64,000 nt of DNA from Lachnospiraceae bacterium (lineage in GTDB: Bacteria > Bacillota > Clostridia > Lachnospirales > Lachnospiraceae), in assembly GCA_022793065.1 (NCBI GenBank), contig JAAWCE010000054.1, forward strand, positions 1 through 64,000, given 5' to 3'. Made by a program: the position numbers and the translations under genes. Of the stretch, positions 43,359 to 53,935 are shown in pieces. Every line of letters starts with the position of its first letter. Within the stretch, counting starts at the first letter, position 1. Under the pieces are notes generated by a model. It was not told the DNA's origin. It worked only from the letters and a program-made list of their open reading frames with translations, and did no database searches.

Positions 43359-44318
43359 ATGGATGATAGAATGAATAAAGCACACCAGGTCATGGGGGAA
43401 GTGAAAAAAGTAATTGTGGGAAAGGATGACTGTATTCGTAAGGTAATGGCGGCGATTTTGGCAAGGGGCAACGTGCTTTTGGAAGATGTTCCGGGCGTGG
43501 GAAAGACAGAAATGGCACTTGCCTTTTCTAAAGCCATGGGGCTGCAGTCTAACAGGATACAGTTTACGCCGGATGTGATGCCTTCTGATATTACAGGATT
43601 TTCCATGTATCAGAAGGAAACGGGAAGTTTTGTGTATCATCCTGGAGCGGTTATGTGTAATTTACTGCTTGCGGACGAGATTAACAGAACGTCCCCAAAG
43701 ACCCAGTCGGCGCTTCTGGAAGTAATGGAAGAAGGAAATGTGACCGTAGACGGTGTCACCAGACAGGTGCCCCGTCCTTTTATTGTGTTGGCAACACAGA
43801 ATCCGGTGGGGTCTTTTGGAACGCAGAAACTGCCGGAGGCACAGATGGATAGATTCTTAATCTGCATCAGTATGGGATATCCGGAACCGGAAGATGAAAT
43901 CAGGATGCTGAAAAGCCGCCATAGCGACAGACCTTTGGAGCAGATAAGGCCTGTGATTTTTGGGGAAGAGCTTTTGGACATGCAAGAGGAAGCAGAAAAG
44001 ATATTTATCCACGACGTAGTCTATAAATATATGGTAATGTTGTCCGCTGCCACCAGGGAGCATGAAATGACGGAGCTTGGTTTTAGCCCGCGGGGAACTT
44101 TGGCATTGGGAAAAATGGCGCGCGCTTATGCCTGGCTGGAGGATCGTGAGTATGTGGTGCCGGCAGATGTGAAGATGGCTTTATATGATGTGGGAATCCA
44201 TCGAATTCGATTGAACCAGAAGGCAAGAATGAACGGCAGAAAAGCAGGGGATATTTTGGATGAAGTCCTGGGACAGGTGAAGGAACCCCAGCCGGGACGC
44301 CGTGAGAGGAGAGCATAG
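43359..44318 (+). CDS. MoxR-family AAA ATPase
   Basis: The protein has about 319 residues. The start is uncertain: GTG at 43353, ATG at 43359 and ATG at 43371 all lack a strong ribosome binding site. Walker A is DVPGVGKTEMA, Walker B LLLADEINR, sensor 1 LATQNP and arginine context QMDRF. The C-terminal lid carries FSPRGTLAL. MoxR ATPases act as chaperones that insert metal cofactors or remodel partner complexes. It forms a three-gene unit with the DUF58 and transglutaminase genes, a widespread arrangement. Confidence 0.93.
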   Translation: MDDRMNKAHQVMGEVKKVIVGKDDCIRKVMAAILARGNVLLEDVPGVGKTEMALAFSKAMGLQSNRIQFTPDVMPSDITGFSMYQKETGSFVYHPGAVMCNLLLADEINRTSPKTQSALLEVMEEGNVTVDGVTRQVPRPFIVLATQNPVGSFGTQKLPEAQMDRFLICISMGYPEPEDEIRMLKSRHSDRPLEQIRPVIFGEELLDMQEEAEKIFIHDVVYKYMVMLSAATREHEMTELGFSPRGTLALGKMARAYAWLEDREYVVPADVKMALYDVGIHRIRLNQKARMNGRKAGDILDEVLGQVKEPQPGRRERRA

Positions 44319-44381
44319 GCTGGGTCAGGGGAGGATTGCCTGTATTTGGAATTGCAGCCCCCGGAATGGATAGGAAAAAGG

Positions 44382-45383
44382 ATGATAGGAAGAAGAATTG
44401 GCTGTCTGCTGCTTCTGGCTGCGGGGATTTATTTTATTATGTTGTATGATTTCCCCGGTTTGCGATTTTTACTTTGCTGTACAATCTGCCTTCCGCTTGC
44501 CAGTTTGTTTTTATTGGCGCCGAAGGCTTTTTTATGTAGGGTGAGTATAAGCGCGGAACAGAGTTTTGTAACCAGAGGGGAAATCGTAAGAATTCTGTTA
44601 AGAGTGGAAAATAAAGGAATATTTCCAATCTCTCGGCTGCGTATGAGGATTCGCTGGAAACCGCCCGGTGAAAGAGAGACTAAGGTGAAAAAGTGGGTGT
44701 ATGGCTTAGGGCGAGGGTGTGAAGAAGTGATTTTGGAGCTGTCCGCATCCCACTGCGGAGAGGCAGCGTTTTCTGTTGTGAAAGCGGGAATCTGCGATTA
44801 TCTGGGGCTTTTTCTTTTGCCGGTAAAGGCGGCTTCGTCTGTGAAATTTTGTATTACGCCTGTGATTACGCCCTTGATAGGGAATGACCAGGAACTTTTG
44901 GAATTATTTTCCCGAAATACGGGCCAGGAACAAGAGGGAGATGTAGCGTTGCGGGAGTATCGCTGGGGCGATAGTATGCACAAGGTATATTGGAAATTGG
45001 CGGCAAAGCTGGAGGAGCTGCAGGTGAGAGAGGCGGAGAGAAGTGAGTCAGTTACGCTGTATTTGAAACATACGGAACTTTTTAAGGCCAATGGGGAAAC
45101 GTGGGATCGGTATCTGGACAGAGCTTGTTCCTTTCTTTATTTTTTTGCGGAAGAAAATAAGGATTATTTGCTGAAACCGGAAGTGATATGGCATCAAAGG
45201 CATGGATATTGGAAATATAAGATTGACAATATAGAAGCTTTACAGAGTTGGGTCTGTGCACTGTTGGCACAGGAAGAAGCGGGAATTCCTGTATCGGAAG
45301 AGGAAGTGGCTTTTCTGGAACAGGGCTGCCATTTGGATGAGGATTGCAAAGTATACTTTGGGGAGCAATGTGTATATGAATAG
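44382..45383 (+). CDS. DUF58 domain protein
   Basis: The protein has 333 residues from the ATG at 44382 (AGGA six bases upstream). Two hydrophobic segments (about 7-25 and 31-50) anchor it. A beta-rich domain follows (FVTRGEIVRILLRVENKG), and then the DUF58 signature VALREYRWGDSMHKVYWKLAAK near residue 198, the start of a vWA-like fold. In this family it partners MoxR ATPases and transglutaminase-like membrane proteins. The role is thought to be envelope-related, but not defined. Confidence 0.88.
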   Translation: MIGRRIGCLLLLAAGIYFIMLYDFPGLRFLLCCTICLPLASLFLLAPKAFLCRVSISAEQSFVTRGEIVRILLRVENKGIFPISRLRMRIRWKPPGERETKVKKWVYGLGRGCEEVILELSASHCGEAAFSVVKAGICDYLGLFLLPVKAASSVKFCITPVITPLIGNDQELLELFSRNTGQEQEGDVALREYRWGDSMHKVYWKLAAKLEELQVREAERSESVTLYLKHTELFKANGETWDRYLDRACSFLYFFAEENKDYLLKPEVIWHQRHGYWKYKIDNIEALQSWVCALLAQEEAGIPVSEEEVAFLEQGCHLDEDCKVYFGEQCVYE

Positions 45384-47901
45384 GGTGAAGAGATTCTTTG
45401 AACTATTACTGCTATTTGTAAACAGTGTGGGTATTGTGGGAGCGGTTCTGGAGGTATTGGGAATTCAGTGGCATATCATGCCCTGGAATGTTACTTCAGG
45501 AGATGCCTTGCTTTGGAATCGGGGGAGTGTTGTGCAGGAGGATGTGACGCTCAACGGGGTATTATTGTGGCCAGGCTTGTTCCTTTGTTGTGTGGCGGGG
45601 GCTTTGGTATGGCGGGGGCATAGTAAGAAGAAAAAACTGATTCGTTTGGGCATGTGTATGCTATTCTATTTTATTTTTGCGGTAATCTTCAGGAAGCAGT
45701 TGGGGTATGGATTATACCTGGTATTGAAGGGGACGGTGGAACGATTAAATTCACTTTACCAGTTTCATATCAGTATGCCCAATGGGAAACTATTGTTGGC
45801 AGAGGCGGGAGCGGTTGGGAAATTGGAGCCCTTGTTGATGACGATGAGCGTATTATTTTGTTTCATACCGCTGGAACTGACGGCTGGGTTTGGATGGAAA
45901 CATGACAGAATTTTTACGTTGGTGGTTGGAAATGTGTTTTGGTTTACCTGTGCTTGTTCGTTGGATAGATTTCCCGGTTTTCTTCTATTGTTTTTTTGTG
46001 TGACAGGACTGGTAGCAGTACTTGTATATCAAGATTTTGAAACCGCGCCTAAAGCAGGTTTGCAGGCAGTGGGGGTGGTAACGATTTTGACAGGGGCGAT
46101 TATGGGCGTGGTCTATTTTACATTGATGCCTGGGATAAACACAGCCTATACTGCCATAATGCAAGAGAGAGAAGCTTTTTATAAGGTGGTGAACGAAGAG
46201 TGGATTCCTGGACTTAGGAGTTCTCTGTCCGGGATAGGATTTGGCTCCGGGGTGGATGTATCAGGCAATTTGAACCGTACAAATCTTTTTTCATATACAT
46301 CCTTAGAGACATATCGGGTTACGGTGGACAGGCTTCCGAAGGGAACATTGTATTTAAAGGGATACGTGGGAAGCGTTTATGGAGACCAAGCATGGGAGGC
46401 TTTGAATAATCAGCATTTGGAGGGATATTACAAAAAGCATGATTTGACCTTGCCCACAAATTATGCACAGTTAGTCAATATTGGCTATAAAGCGATGGAA
46501 GTGTCGCAGCCGGGCAATGCCAATGCGGATCAGATTACCATGGAGGAAGTAGGAGGAAAGGGCAGCTACAGCCTTTATCCCTATGGAACATTGCTGCCGG
46601 AAGATTTCCGGGTAAATGGAGATGGAAGCGTGGCGCGTAAGGAACGTGAATATACGTTTCAGTACCGTTTTATGCGCGGAAGCGGCGGCAAACCTGTCTT
46701 GCCTGGTCAATGGGGAGAATTGGAGGAGCAGTATCGTGAATATGTCTATGATAGTTTCCTGGAATATCCAAAAGAACGATTACCATTGTTGACCGAGACT
46801 TTGGAAAAAGAAGGAATTCGGACAGACAGCGTATGGGCGTGTGCGAGGGACCTTGTGCAATTTCTCCAAAGTAGGGCGGTTTATGATTTGGATACGGGAA
46901 AAAATCCAAAAGACACTGACTTTGTTGAGTATTTTCTCTTTGAAAATCATCAGGGATATTGTGTACATTTTGCCTCCGCAGGGGTGCTGGCATTTCGGTA
47001 TTTTGGAATTCCGGCACGGTATGCTACGGGGTATGCGGTGTCGCCTGGGGATTTCACTCGTGATACGGACGGATATACTGCAGTGCTCACGGGGAAACAG
47101 GCCCATGCCTGGGCGGAAATTTATATTGACGGTGTGGGATGGACGCCTGTGGAGATGACGCCGGGAGCGGCTGCCTTCCCTGTGGATAATAGAGAGGAGA
47201 TGTTGGAGGTTTTGAATTCCTGGCAAGAGAATCCGGAGGCTGAAACAGAATGGATGGGACAGGGAGACATTGCAGTTGCGGCAAAGCCGGGGGGACAGGA
47301 AGGAAATATATCTTCTATAAAACCCAGTGATACAAAACCGTCTCTGAACCCCAAAGAAGAATCGGAGGAGGAAAACAACCCCATACATGGGGAGAAAGAA
47401 CAGGATAAAGACAGTGGGGATACAATAGCGCAGAAAAAAGAGTTGGATCCGGAGAATACAAAGGGAAATTGGAAGCGTTGGCTGGCGCTGCCCATATTGG
47501 GGTTTGTCATTGGCGGATGTTGTTTTGGCTGTATCAGGATACTGCGGATAGGAAAAAAACGGTGGTATGCCGCACTGCAAAAGGCTGGTACAAAGGAACG
47601 TATTTTTATATTGTACCGAAATCTCAGGAAGGCTTTGTGTATTGCAGGGTGCCCGGAAAGGGCGGCGCTGCGGGGAGATAGGTTTTGGCATGTGGCACAG
47701 GAAATTTGTCCGGAACTAACCAAAGAGGATTACCAGGAATTCTGCGTCATATTGGAAAAGAGTACTTTTGGCAGAACAGAACTTTCTTTGGAGGAATATG
47801 AGAGGGTGCATGATTTTCATGACAAGTTAGTGCAAGGGGTGTATCTGAGACTGCCTTCTTATAAGAAGCTGTTGTTTCAGGTTCGGAAATGTTATTTATA
47901 A
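45376..47901 (+). CDS. Membrane-bound transglutaminase-like protein
   Basis: The protein has 841 residues from the ATG at 45376, which overlaps the DUF58 stop by eight bases; GGGGAG lies upstream. About six transmembrane segments fill residues 7-260. An extracellular part follows, with the transglutaminase core near residues 520-590: the Cys in GYCVHFASAGVLAFRYFGIPAR, the His in QAHAWAEIY, and the Asp in VGWTPVEMTP context. A charged linker, one more membrane segment (about 700-720) and a cytosolic tail with a DUF4129-like motif complete it. All three catalytic positions look intact. The MoxR-DUF58-TGc set is widespread; the substrate is unknown. Confidence 0.9.
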   Translation: MNRVKRFFELLLLFVNSVGIVGAVLEVLGIQWHIMPWNVTSGDALLWNRGSVVQEDVTLNGVLLWPGLFLCCVAGALVWRGHSKKKKLIRLGMCMLFYFIFAVIFRKQLGYGLYLVLKGTVERLNSLYQFHISMPNGKLLLAEAGAVGKLEPLLMTMSVLFCFIPLELTAGFGWKHDRIFTLVVGNVFWFTCACSLDRFPGFLLLFFCVTGLVAVLVYQDFETAPKAGLQAVGVVTILTGAIMGVVYFTLMPGINTAYTAIMQEREAFYKVVNEEWIPGLRSSLSGIGFGSGVDVSGNLNRTNLFSYTSLETYRVTVDRLPKGTLYLKGYVGSVYGDQAWEALNNQHLEGYYKKHDLTLPTNYAQLVNIGYKAMEVSQPGNANADQITMEEVGGKGSYSLYPYGTLLPEDFRVNGDGSVARKEREYTFQYRFMRGSGGKPVLPGQWGELEEQYREYVYDSFLEYPKERLPLLTETLEKEGIRTDSVWACARDLVQFLQSRAVYDLDTGKNPKDTDFVEYFLFENHQGYCVHFASAGVLAFRYFGIPARYATGYAVSPGDFTRDTDGYTAVLTGKQAHAWAEIYIDGVGWTPVEMTPGAAAFPVDNREEMLEVLNSWQENPEAETEWMGQGDIAVAAKPGGQEGNISSIKPSDTKPSLNPKEESEEENNPIHGEKEQDKDSGDTIAQKKELDPENTKGNWKRWLALPILGFVIGGCCFGCIRILRIGKKRWYAALQKAGTKERIFILYRNLRKALCIAGCPERAALRGDRFWHVAQEICPELTKEDYQEFCVILEKSTFGRTELSLEEYERVHDFHDKLVQGVYLRLPSYKKLLFQVRKCYL

Positions 47902-48030
47902 AATAATATGGGTGTTGTAACGGCCCGGAACTGTCATTACAAAGCAGATTGGAACTGGTAATGTGCGGTAACAGGGGCATAGAGTGAATCATTGTAATAG
48001 TTGGAGACCATATGACGGGAGGTGGAAAAA

Positions 48031-49593
48031 ATGCTGGTGGTGGAACTGAACAAAGTTAATTTTGAATATGATGTAAATTCCCTTGTGAGGGCATTTTATC
48101 CCAAAGAGCAGGTCAGAGTGCTGACGCCGGAAAGCAAGCTTGAAAAAAGGCCGCTATCAATCAATAAAATCAAGGAACATGATGATACTGTTAAAAATGC
48201 AGGGCAGATGTCTGAGCAAGGGAATCAGGAATATAGAAATGATAAGGAAGAAAGATGTCAGGAAGACATTCATTTTTGTATTCGGTTGGAAGAAAAAGAC
48301 GCGGTAATTACTATAAATGGCAGGGATTACAATTGGCATTGGCAGGAAACGTTGGAAGAAGGATATAAGGATGGTTTTAAGCGTTTTTTATATTGTGTTT
48401 TAAGTGAAATTACGGGTAAAAGCCTTCCGTGGGGAAATCTGACAGGAATTCGACCTACAAAGATGGCTTATGCCATGCTGGAACAGGGAAAAGGGGAGGA
48501 AGAAATTATTGAGTATTACAGGCAGAAGCATTATGTAAGCCTGGAAAAAGCCCAATTATCCCTTGATATAGCCAGGCGGGAGAGGAAGCTTTTGGCCGGC
48601 GTGAATTATCTGGATGGGTATAGCCTGTATATTGGAATTCCTTTTTGTCCCACCACTTGCCTGTACTGTTCCTTTACATCGTTTCCCATTGGCGGATATG
48701 GCAAAAAAGTAGATACTTATATTGAGTGTCTGATAAAAGAATTGGAATTTGTTGCAGAAACATATGGCGATAAAGTGCTTGATAGTGTCTATATCGGCGG
48801 CGGAACGCCTACCACGCTGGAACCGGAACAGATTGACAGACTGCTTGGGAATTTGAAGAAGATGTTTGATTTTTCAAGGGTAAAAGAATTTACCGTAGAA
48901 GCTGGACGTGCGGACAGCATAACGGAAGAGAAGCTGCGGGTATTGTATGAGTACGGTGTAGGCAGGATATCTGTGAATCCTCAAAGTATGAAGCAGGAAA
49001 CGCTGGATGTGATTGGCAGAAAAGCGTCGGTGAAGCAGGTGGAAACAGCATATGGGCTTGCGCGGCAGGTAGGTTTTGACAATATTAATATGGATTTGAT
49101 TCTGGGTCTGCCCGGTGAGTTGGAGGAAGATGTACGTCATACCATAGAAAAGGTAACGGCCCTTGGGCCAGACAGTCTTACGGTACATTCGCTTGCCATT
49201 AAGCGTGCCTCTCCCCTTAATCGATGGCTTTTGGAGAATGTTGACAGTATGGGAGAGCGTATAGCATTGCTGCATAATACAGATGAAACCATGCGTATAG
49301 CGGCAGAGGGAGCAGCGAAATTAGGAATGGTTCCCTATTATCTCTATCGACAGAAGAACATGTCAGGGAATTTTGAAAATGTAGGATATGCGAAAGAAGG
49401 AAAATTTGGGTTGTATAATATTTTGATTATGGAGGAGAAACAGTCTATTGTGGCTTGCGGAGCCGGTTCGATCAGTAAAAGAGTGTACCCGGACGGACGG
49501 ATCGAGCGGTGCGAGAATGTGAAGGATGTGAATCTCTATATAGAAAAAATCGACGAGATGATTGAGAGAAAGCGGGGGCTGTTTGCAGATTGA
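48031..49593 (+). CDS. hemZ: Coproporphyrinogen dehydrogenase HemZ (radical SAM)
   Basis: The protein has 520 residues from the ATG at 48031, seven bases after GGGAGG. After an N-terminal region of about 200 residues, the radical SAM motif IPFCPTTCLYCSF appears (CX3CX2C near residue 207), then IGGGTPTTLE, the GRADSI/VNPQSM SAM-binding regions, and a C-terminal HemN-type extension (YYLYRQKNMSGNFENVGYA). The family is annotated as oxygen-independent coproporphyrinogen III oxidase; some members are instead haem chaperones (HemW). No other haem gene is near. It is the last gene of typical base composition before the AT-rich island. Confidence 0.9.
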   Translation: MLVVELNKVNFEYDVNSLVRAFYPKEQVRVLTPESKLEKRPLSINKIKEHDDTVKNAGQMSEQGNQEYRNDKEERCQEDIHFCIRLEEKDAVITINGRDYNWHWQETLEEGYKDGFKRFLYCVLSEITGKSLPWGNLTGIRPTKMAYAMLEQGKGEEEIIEYYRQKHYVSLEKAQLSLDIARRERKLLAGVNYLDGYSLYIGIPFCPTTCLYCSFTSFPIGGYGKKVDTYIECLIKELEFVAETYGDKVLDSVYIGGGTPTTLEPEQIDRLLGNLKKMFDFSRVKEFTVEAGRADSITEEKLRVLYEYGVGRISVNPQSMKQETLDVIGRKASVKQVETAYGLARQVGFDNINMDLILGLPGELEEDVRHTIEKVTALGPDSLTVHSLAIKRASPLNRWLLENVDSMGERIALLHNTDETMRIAAEGAAKLGMVPYYLYRQKNMSGNFENVGYAKEGKFGLYNILIMEEKQSIVACGAGSISKRVYPDGRIERCENVKDVNLYIEKIDEMIERKRGLFAD

Positions 49594-49801
49594 TAGGCAC
49601 CTCTCTATTTCCTCAAACTTTTACAGGTTTTTTCTTAAAATAATGTTGTAACGCCAGATATGATTCTGTCATTTAGAACCTGGCATCACAGCCCTTAGAC
49701 AGAAAGGGCAGACCAGTCGAACACAGGAGACACCTTTTCCCTGGGAAAGATTTGAACGTTTCGGTAAGCGGATTGGGGACTATTGCATAGGAGAGAAAAA
49801 G

Positions 49802-52800
49802 ATGGCATCTACTAGAAGAAATGTGACTACAAATATGGATACCGCATACACATATCATTCTAATGATGAATACGAGTATGATGAGTATGACGGGTACGAG
49901 TATGATGATGACGACGATGATGATGACGATGATGAGTATGATGATGACGATGATGAGTATGACGACGATGATGAGTATGATGATGATGACGATGAAGAAG
50001 ATGAAATAGATAACGCTTATATGTCTTTTTCCAATCGTAATATCTGTATTCGATTAAATGATAATGAAGATAAAAATTTTCGATTGAAGAACAGTGAGAA
50101 TGCGCTGATTAAAAGATTCCCTAAATTAAAGAAATTGTCATCAGGAAATAGAATGCAACAAATTCTGGAAGGGATGTTTCCAGAGGGATTTCAAAAGCAG
50201 ATGTATGTCAGAAATCTGACTTTCACTAATAAAAATGGATATGATGTAAAACTGCTTGGAATTCGACCTGAAAGAACCTTGGGGGACTTTATGGAAGATT
50301 ATTTGCCTTATGATGTGTCGTTATTATTTAAAGGGCATATCATCGGCAAAGAATTTATAGTAGATTCAGTATATGAGGTTATGGATACTGAGCAGTTGGA
50401 TTTTGAGGTAGATGTTGTTGCTACTCCATATCGTACACCGGAGAGAATCGGTGCAAATTTCCTTTACGATATTTTGGAGTATGCAGGCTCTCTTACGGAA
50501 TATACAGGAGAGAAACTTGAGGAGTGGAAGCAATATCTTGAATGGAAAAGAGAGTTGGCAAGCCGTCAGATATATGGCTGCAAGTATTTTAAGGTTGGTT
50601 TTGACGAGAACAAGAAAAGACTTAATTTTTGGCTTGTATTTGAGGATCAGGAGACATTTATTGCCTTCAGAAAGTATCTGAGCAGAGATATTCAGGTTTT
50701 TGATAATAACTATTCCAAGGATGAGTGGCGTTTTGATTTCGCAGGCGATTCTAAAAACAGAAGACAGAGATTTAATAGTGTGGAGTTAGGCCGATATAGG
50801 GGCGTTGTTTGTGAATATTACCTAAGAGATAATAGTGAATATTTTGAACAGGATCATAAAGAGAAACATATTTTTACAGAAGAAGAGTGGATGAGTGGAG
50901 ACTATGACGAGTATGAGTATGAGTATGAGGCAGAGACATCAGAAAGAGATATTTATGATGTCTATGAGAATCCTTATATAGTTCAGGTGGCTTACGATCT
51001 TAATCGTCGTGATGTTGATGAAATAAATCAGCGTAATTTGGATGATGAAGAAGCTGTTCAGTATGTCTATGACAATGTTTTAGGCAATTATTACACAGAT
51101 GGATTTTTAGCATTGTCTGCTATTGGAGATTTTGTTCTTATTAAGAGATTTCAGCAGGCGATTGATCAGTTGGAAAGGGATGAATGTTATTCTCCTAATC
51201 TTGCAATGTGGTTATTTAATGTTTCGCGGGCGAGAACCCCGGAAGGTGATGATAAAGAAATAGATAAGTGGCTTAATCCCAAGATTGAAAAAAATGAAAA
51301 TCAAAAAGAAGCAGTTCGTAAGATGTTAGCCGCACCTGATCTCTGTTTAGTACAGGGACCTCCTGGAACTGGAAAGACAACGGTTATTGCAGAGGCTATT
51401 TATCAGTTTGTCCGTAGAGGGGAAAGAGTATTAGTTGCATCTCAATCAAATGATGCTGTTGATAATGCTTTGGAAAGACTTGCGGATTCACCAGAGATTA
51501 GAGCTATTAGATTAGGGCAGAAGGGTAAACGGAAAAGAAAGGTAGAAGACTTAAGTACAAGAAAATTTGGTGAGGATGAAGCACTTAAGTATTATTATCA
51601 TGCTTTATCACTTCAGGTATCAAAGAATTGGCTTGATTTATGGGATTCTCTTGAAAGTGGTGGAATGCAGTATGATACAGATATTCGTGATGCCAGTTTA
51701 TTTAATAACGATATTGCGATATTGAACACTGAACTGTCTGTACTAAATCAACAGTATATAGAAGCTAAAAACAATCTTGATCTTTTGACCAGAGAATTTG
51801 AAAATGCAAATGATGCAAATACCAAAATTGAAGAGGACAAACATCAGTATCGTTTAGCAGTAGATTGTTTAAAAGGAGAATCAGATTCTCAGTTTTATTT
51901 GTCAGCCGATATGCTTAGAATTTTTGAGTCAAAGTTGAACAAAATTATTGATATTACCATTAAAGCAGGAATTTACTTAACTCCTGAAACGCTGGATGTT
52001 GATATTATAGGGCTTGGCAGAGAACAAGCCTATGTATATATGATCTCAAAGAATCTTAAAACTCTTAAGGGATTGTGTGAAAAAATAAGGAGTGCTAAAG
52101 GAAATGACAGTAGTAATGATGGAGAAATATTAATTCTCGGAAGTCAATTAGCTGAGGTAAAGCAGAAATTACTCGATTGCTTGCAGGAGGATGATACAGA
52201 CGGGGCAACACAATATACAAAAGAAATGAAGGCGCTGCAGAAGCGAATTGATGAACTTAAGTTTTCTTCTTCAATAATTACTATCTCTGATATCGAGCGA
52301 AACATTCTGGACAAAAATGTAATAGGTGATATTGAATCTGGTGATACAGATAAATGGCTTGATACATTTGAATGGATTATTGAAAAATGGGGACAAGACT
52401 TAGACATTGCTTTGGATACTATAAAGGCGACAATAGATTCTTTGGATAGTGTGGATGTTACTGACATTATTAACAAAAGAGCTGTGGCCGAAAGCAGTAT
52501 CTCTGAAATTAATACCAGAATAGGAAATACAAAAGCACAGATTGTTTCCAAAAGACAGACTTTACTTAAATTACGAGAAAAATATGGAATAGAGTCAACA
52601 TCAGCTGATGATATTATAGCTCATATTAAGTTGCTGAAAGAAAAAAATATAAGACAGCTTGAGGAACAAAAAGGATTCAGGAATGATTGGGAAAAAACAA
52701 TCAGAAATTTTAAGGAACGATTGGATGATGATGAATCCTTTCAATATGATCAGGAACATTATCAACAAATATATGTTAATGCATGTAATGTTGTAGGTAT

Positions 52801-53935
52801 TTCTTGTACTGACAATATGCGAACCCTTTCTGATAATGGATACAATGATTTTGATGTTGTAATCATCGATGAGGTTAGTAAAGCTACTCCGCCAGAATTG
52901 CTCATTCCATTAATGAAGGCTCGTAAGGCTATATTGGTAGGTGATCATAGACAGCTCCCTCCAATGTTCAAAGAACATGAGGGATCCTATAAGGAATTAG
53001 CAGAAAGTCAGGAGAACGCACCTGAAGAAGTGAAAGATTTACTTACCCAGGAAAACTTTAAGAGATTTCAAAAGATGGTTACTTCCTCTCTGTTTAAGGA
53101 CTATTTTGAGCAGGCAGATGAAAGTATAAAGCATTCATTACTTGTACAATATCGTATGCATACAGATATTATGGACATAATTAATAGATTCTATGAACAA
53201 CGGCTGTCATGCGGTAATTCCCAGGCAGTAGAGCGAATGGAAAAGAGTCACGATTTAACAATCAAGGGAGTTGATGGCAGCACTTTTGTAATACCTGACA
53301 GACATGCTTATTGGATTGATTCATCTTTTACACTAAATGGTAAACCTATTTATGAAGTAAGACCTAATAATAGTACATCTAATTATAATGTTTTAGAAAA
53401 GTATATTGTAATGGAGTTGTTGAAGAAAATAGCTGATGCATATAGAGAGCAAGGTTATAACAAGAACAATCAAAGGAAGGTTGGTGTAATAAGTTTTTAC
53501 CAAATGCAGGTAAATGAAATTAGAGAGGCATTTCGGGAAGCTAAGAGGACGTTTGATTTTTCTTCTATTGATGTGGCCATTAATACAGTTGACAGGTTTC
53601 AGGGAAAAGAGAAGAATATCATCATTACGAGCTTAGTTAGAAATAACGAAATGGGAAGAGCCAGTAAGCATGTTGTCGCGTTTGAACGTATTAATGTGGC
53701 ATTTTCACGAGCGAAGGAACTTCTCTTTATAGTAGGCGCAAAGCATATGTATGAGAATCAGTCGGTACAGCTTCCTAATATGGATATGCCAGGATTTAAA
53801 ACAGCTCCAGTATACAAAAATATTATGGAAAGCCTGAATAGAAAGGGCTGTTTCAAAAGTTGCAATAAGATTATTACGCCTGAAATTGATGAGAAAATTA
53901 TTGCAGAGTACAAAGAGATGGGAGGCAGATTATGA
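49802..53935 (+). CDS. SF1 (UPF1-like) helicase with Asp/Glu/Tyr-rich N-terminus
   Basis: The protein has 1377 residues. Residues about 22-70 are nearly all Asp, Glu and Tyr, encoded by a GAT/GAC-rich run. Residues 70-480 are an unassigned N-terminal region. Helicase motifs follow: Walker A VQGPPGTGKTT near residue 520, motif Ia ASQSNDAVDNAL, motif II VVIIDEVSKA near 1021, motif III VGDHRQLPP near 1047, motif IV VQYRMH, motif V VDRFQGKE near 1263 and motif VI INVAFSRAK near 1296. About 430 residues, largely coiled coil, separate motifs Ia and II. This is the UPF1/DNA2-like SF1B layout, acting on RNA or DNA. It heads a tight operon. AGGAGAG precedes the ATG. Confidence 0.88.
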   Translation: MASTRRNVTTNMDTAYTYHSNDEYEYDEYDGYEYDDDDDDDDDDEYDDDDDEYDDDDEYDDDDDEEDEIDNAYMSFSNRNICIRLNDNEDKNFRLKNSENALIKRFPKLKKLSSGNRMQQILEGMFPEGFQKQMYVRNLTFTNKNGYDVKLLGIRPERTLGDFMEDYLPYDVSLLFKGHIIGKEFIVDSVYEVMDTEQLDFEVDVVATPYRTPERIGANFLYDILEYAGSLTEYTGEKLEEWKQYLEWKRELASRQIYGCKYFKVGFDENKKRLNFWLVFEDQETFIAFRKYLSRDIQVFDNNYSKDEWRFDFAGDSKNRRQRFNSVELGRYRGVVCEYYLRDNSEYFEQDHKEKHIFTEEEWMSGDYDEYEYEYEAETSERDIYDVYENPYIVQVAYDLNRRDVDEINQRNLDDEEAVQYVYDNVLGNYYTDGFLALSAIGDFVLIKRFQQAIDQLERDECYSPNLAMWLFNVSRARTPEGDDKEIDKWLNPKIEKNENQKEAVRKMLAAPDLCLVQGPPGTGKTTVIAEAIYQFVRRGERVLVASQSNDAVDNALERLADSPEIRAIRLGQKGKRKRKVEDLSTRKFGEDEALKYYYHALSLQVSKNWLDLWDSLESGGMQYDTDIRDASLFNNDIAILNTELSVLNQQYIEAKNNLDLLTREFENANDANTKIEEDKHQYRLAVDCLKGESDSQFYLSADMLRIFESKLNKIIDITIKAGIYLTPETLDVDIIGLGREQAYVYMISKNLKTLKGLCEKIRSAKGNDSSNDGEILILGSQLAEVKQKLLDCLQEDDTDGATQYTKEMKALQKRIDELKFSSSIITISDIERNILDKNVIGDIESGDTDKWLDTFEWIIEKWGQDLDIALDTIKATIDSLDSVDVTDIINKRAVAESSISEINTRIGNTKAQIVSKRQTLLKLREKYGIESTSADDIIAHIKLLKEKNIRQLEEQKGFRNDWEKTIRNFKERLDDDESFQYDQEHYQQIYVNACNVVGISCTDNMRTLSDNGYNDFDVVIIDEVSKATPPELLIPLMKARKAILVGDHRQLPPMFKEHEGSYKELAESQENAPEEVKDLLTQENFKRFQKMVTSSLFKDYFEQADESIKHSLLVQYRMHTDIMDIINRFYEQRLSCGNSQAVERMEKSHDLTIKGVDGSTFVIPDRHAYWIDSSFTLNGKPIYEVRPNNSTSNYNVLEKYIVMELLKKIADAYREQGYNKNNQRKVGVISFYQMQVNEIREAFREAKRTFDFSSIDVAINTVDRFQGKEKNIIITSLVRNNEMGRASKHVVAFERINVAFSRAKELLFIVGAKHMYENQSVQLPNMDMPGFKTAPVYKNIMESLNRKGCFKSCNKIITPEIDEKIIAEYKEMGGRL

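Noticed and set aside
43359..47901. MoxR-DUF58-transglutaminase set as a novel conflict system
   Set aside because: The same three-gene set is widespread in bacteria as an envelope-related module, and the sequences look ordinary.
49594..49801. tRNA gene or att site at the island junction
   Set aside because: No cloverleaf or tRNA 3' end could be folded from the 208-base gap, and no direct repeat partner is seen in the window.
49870..50010. GAT/GAC run as non-coding satellite DNA
   Set aside because: It stays in frame with a strong ribosome binding site upstream and a long helicase frame downstream, so it is coding low-complexity sequence.
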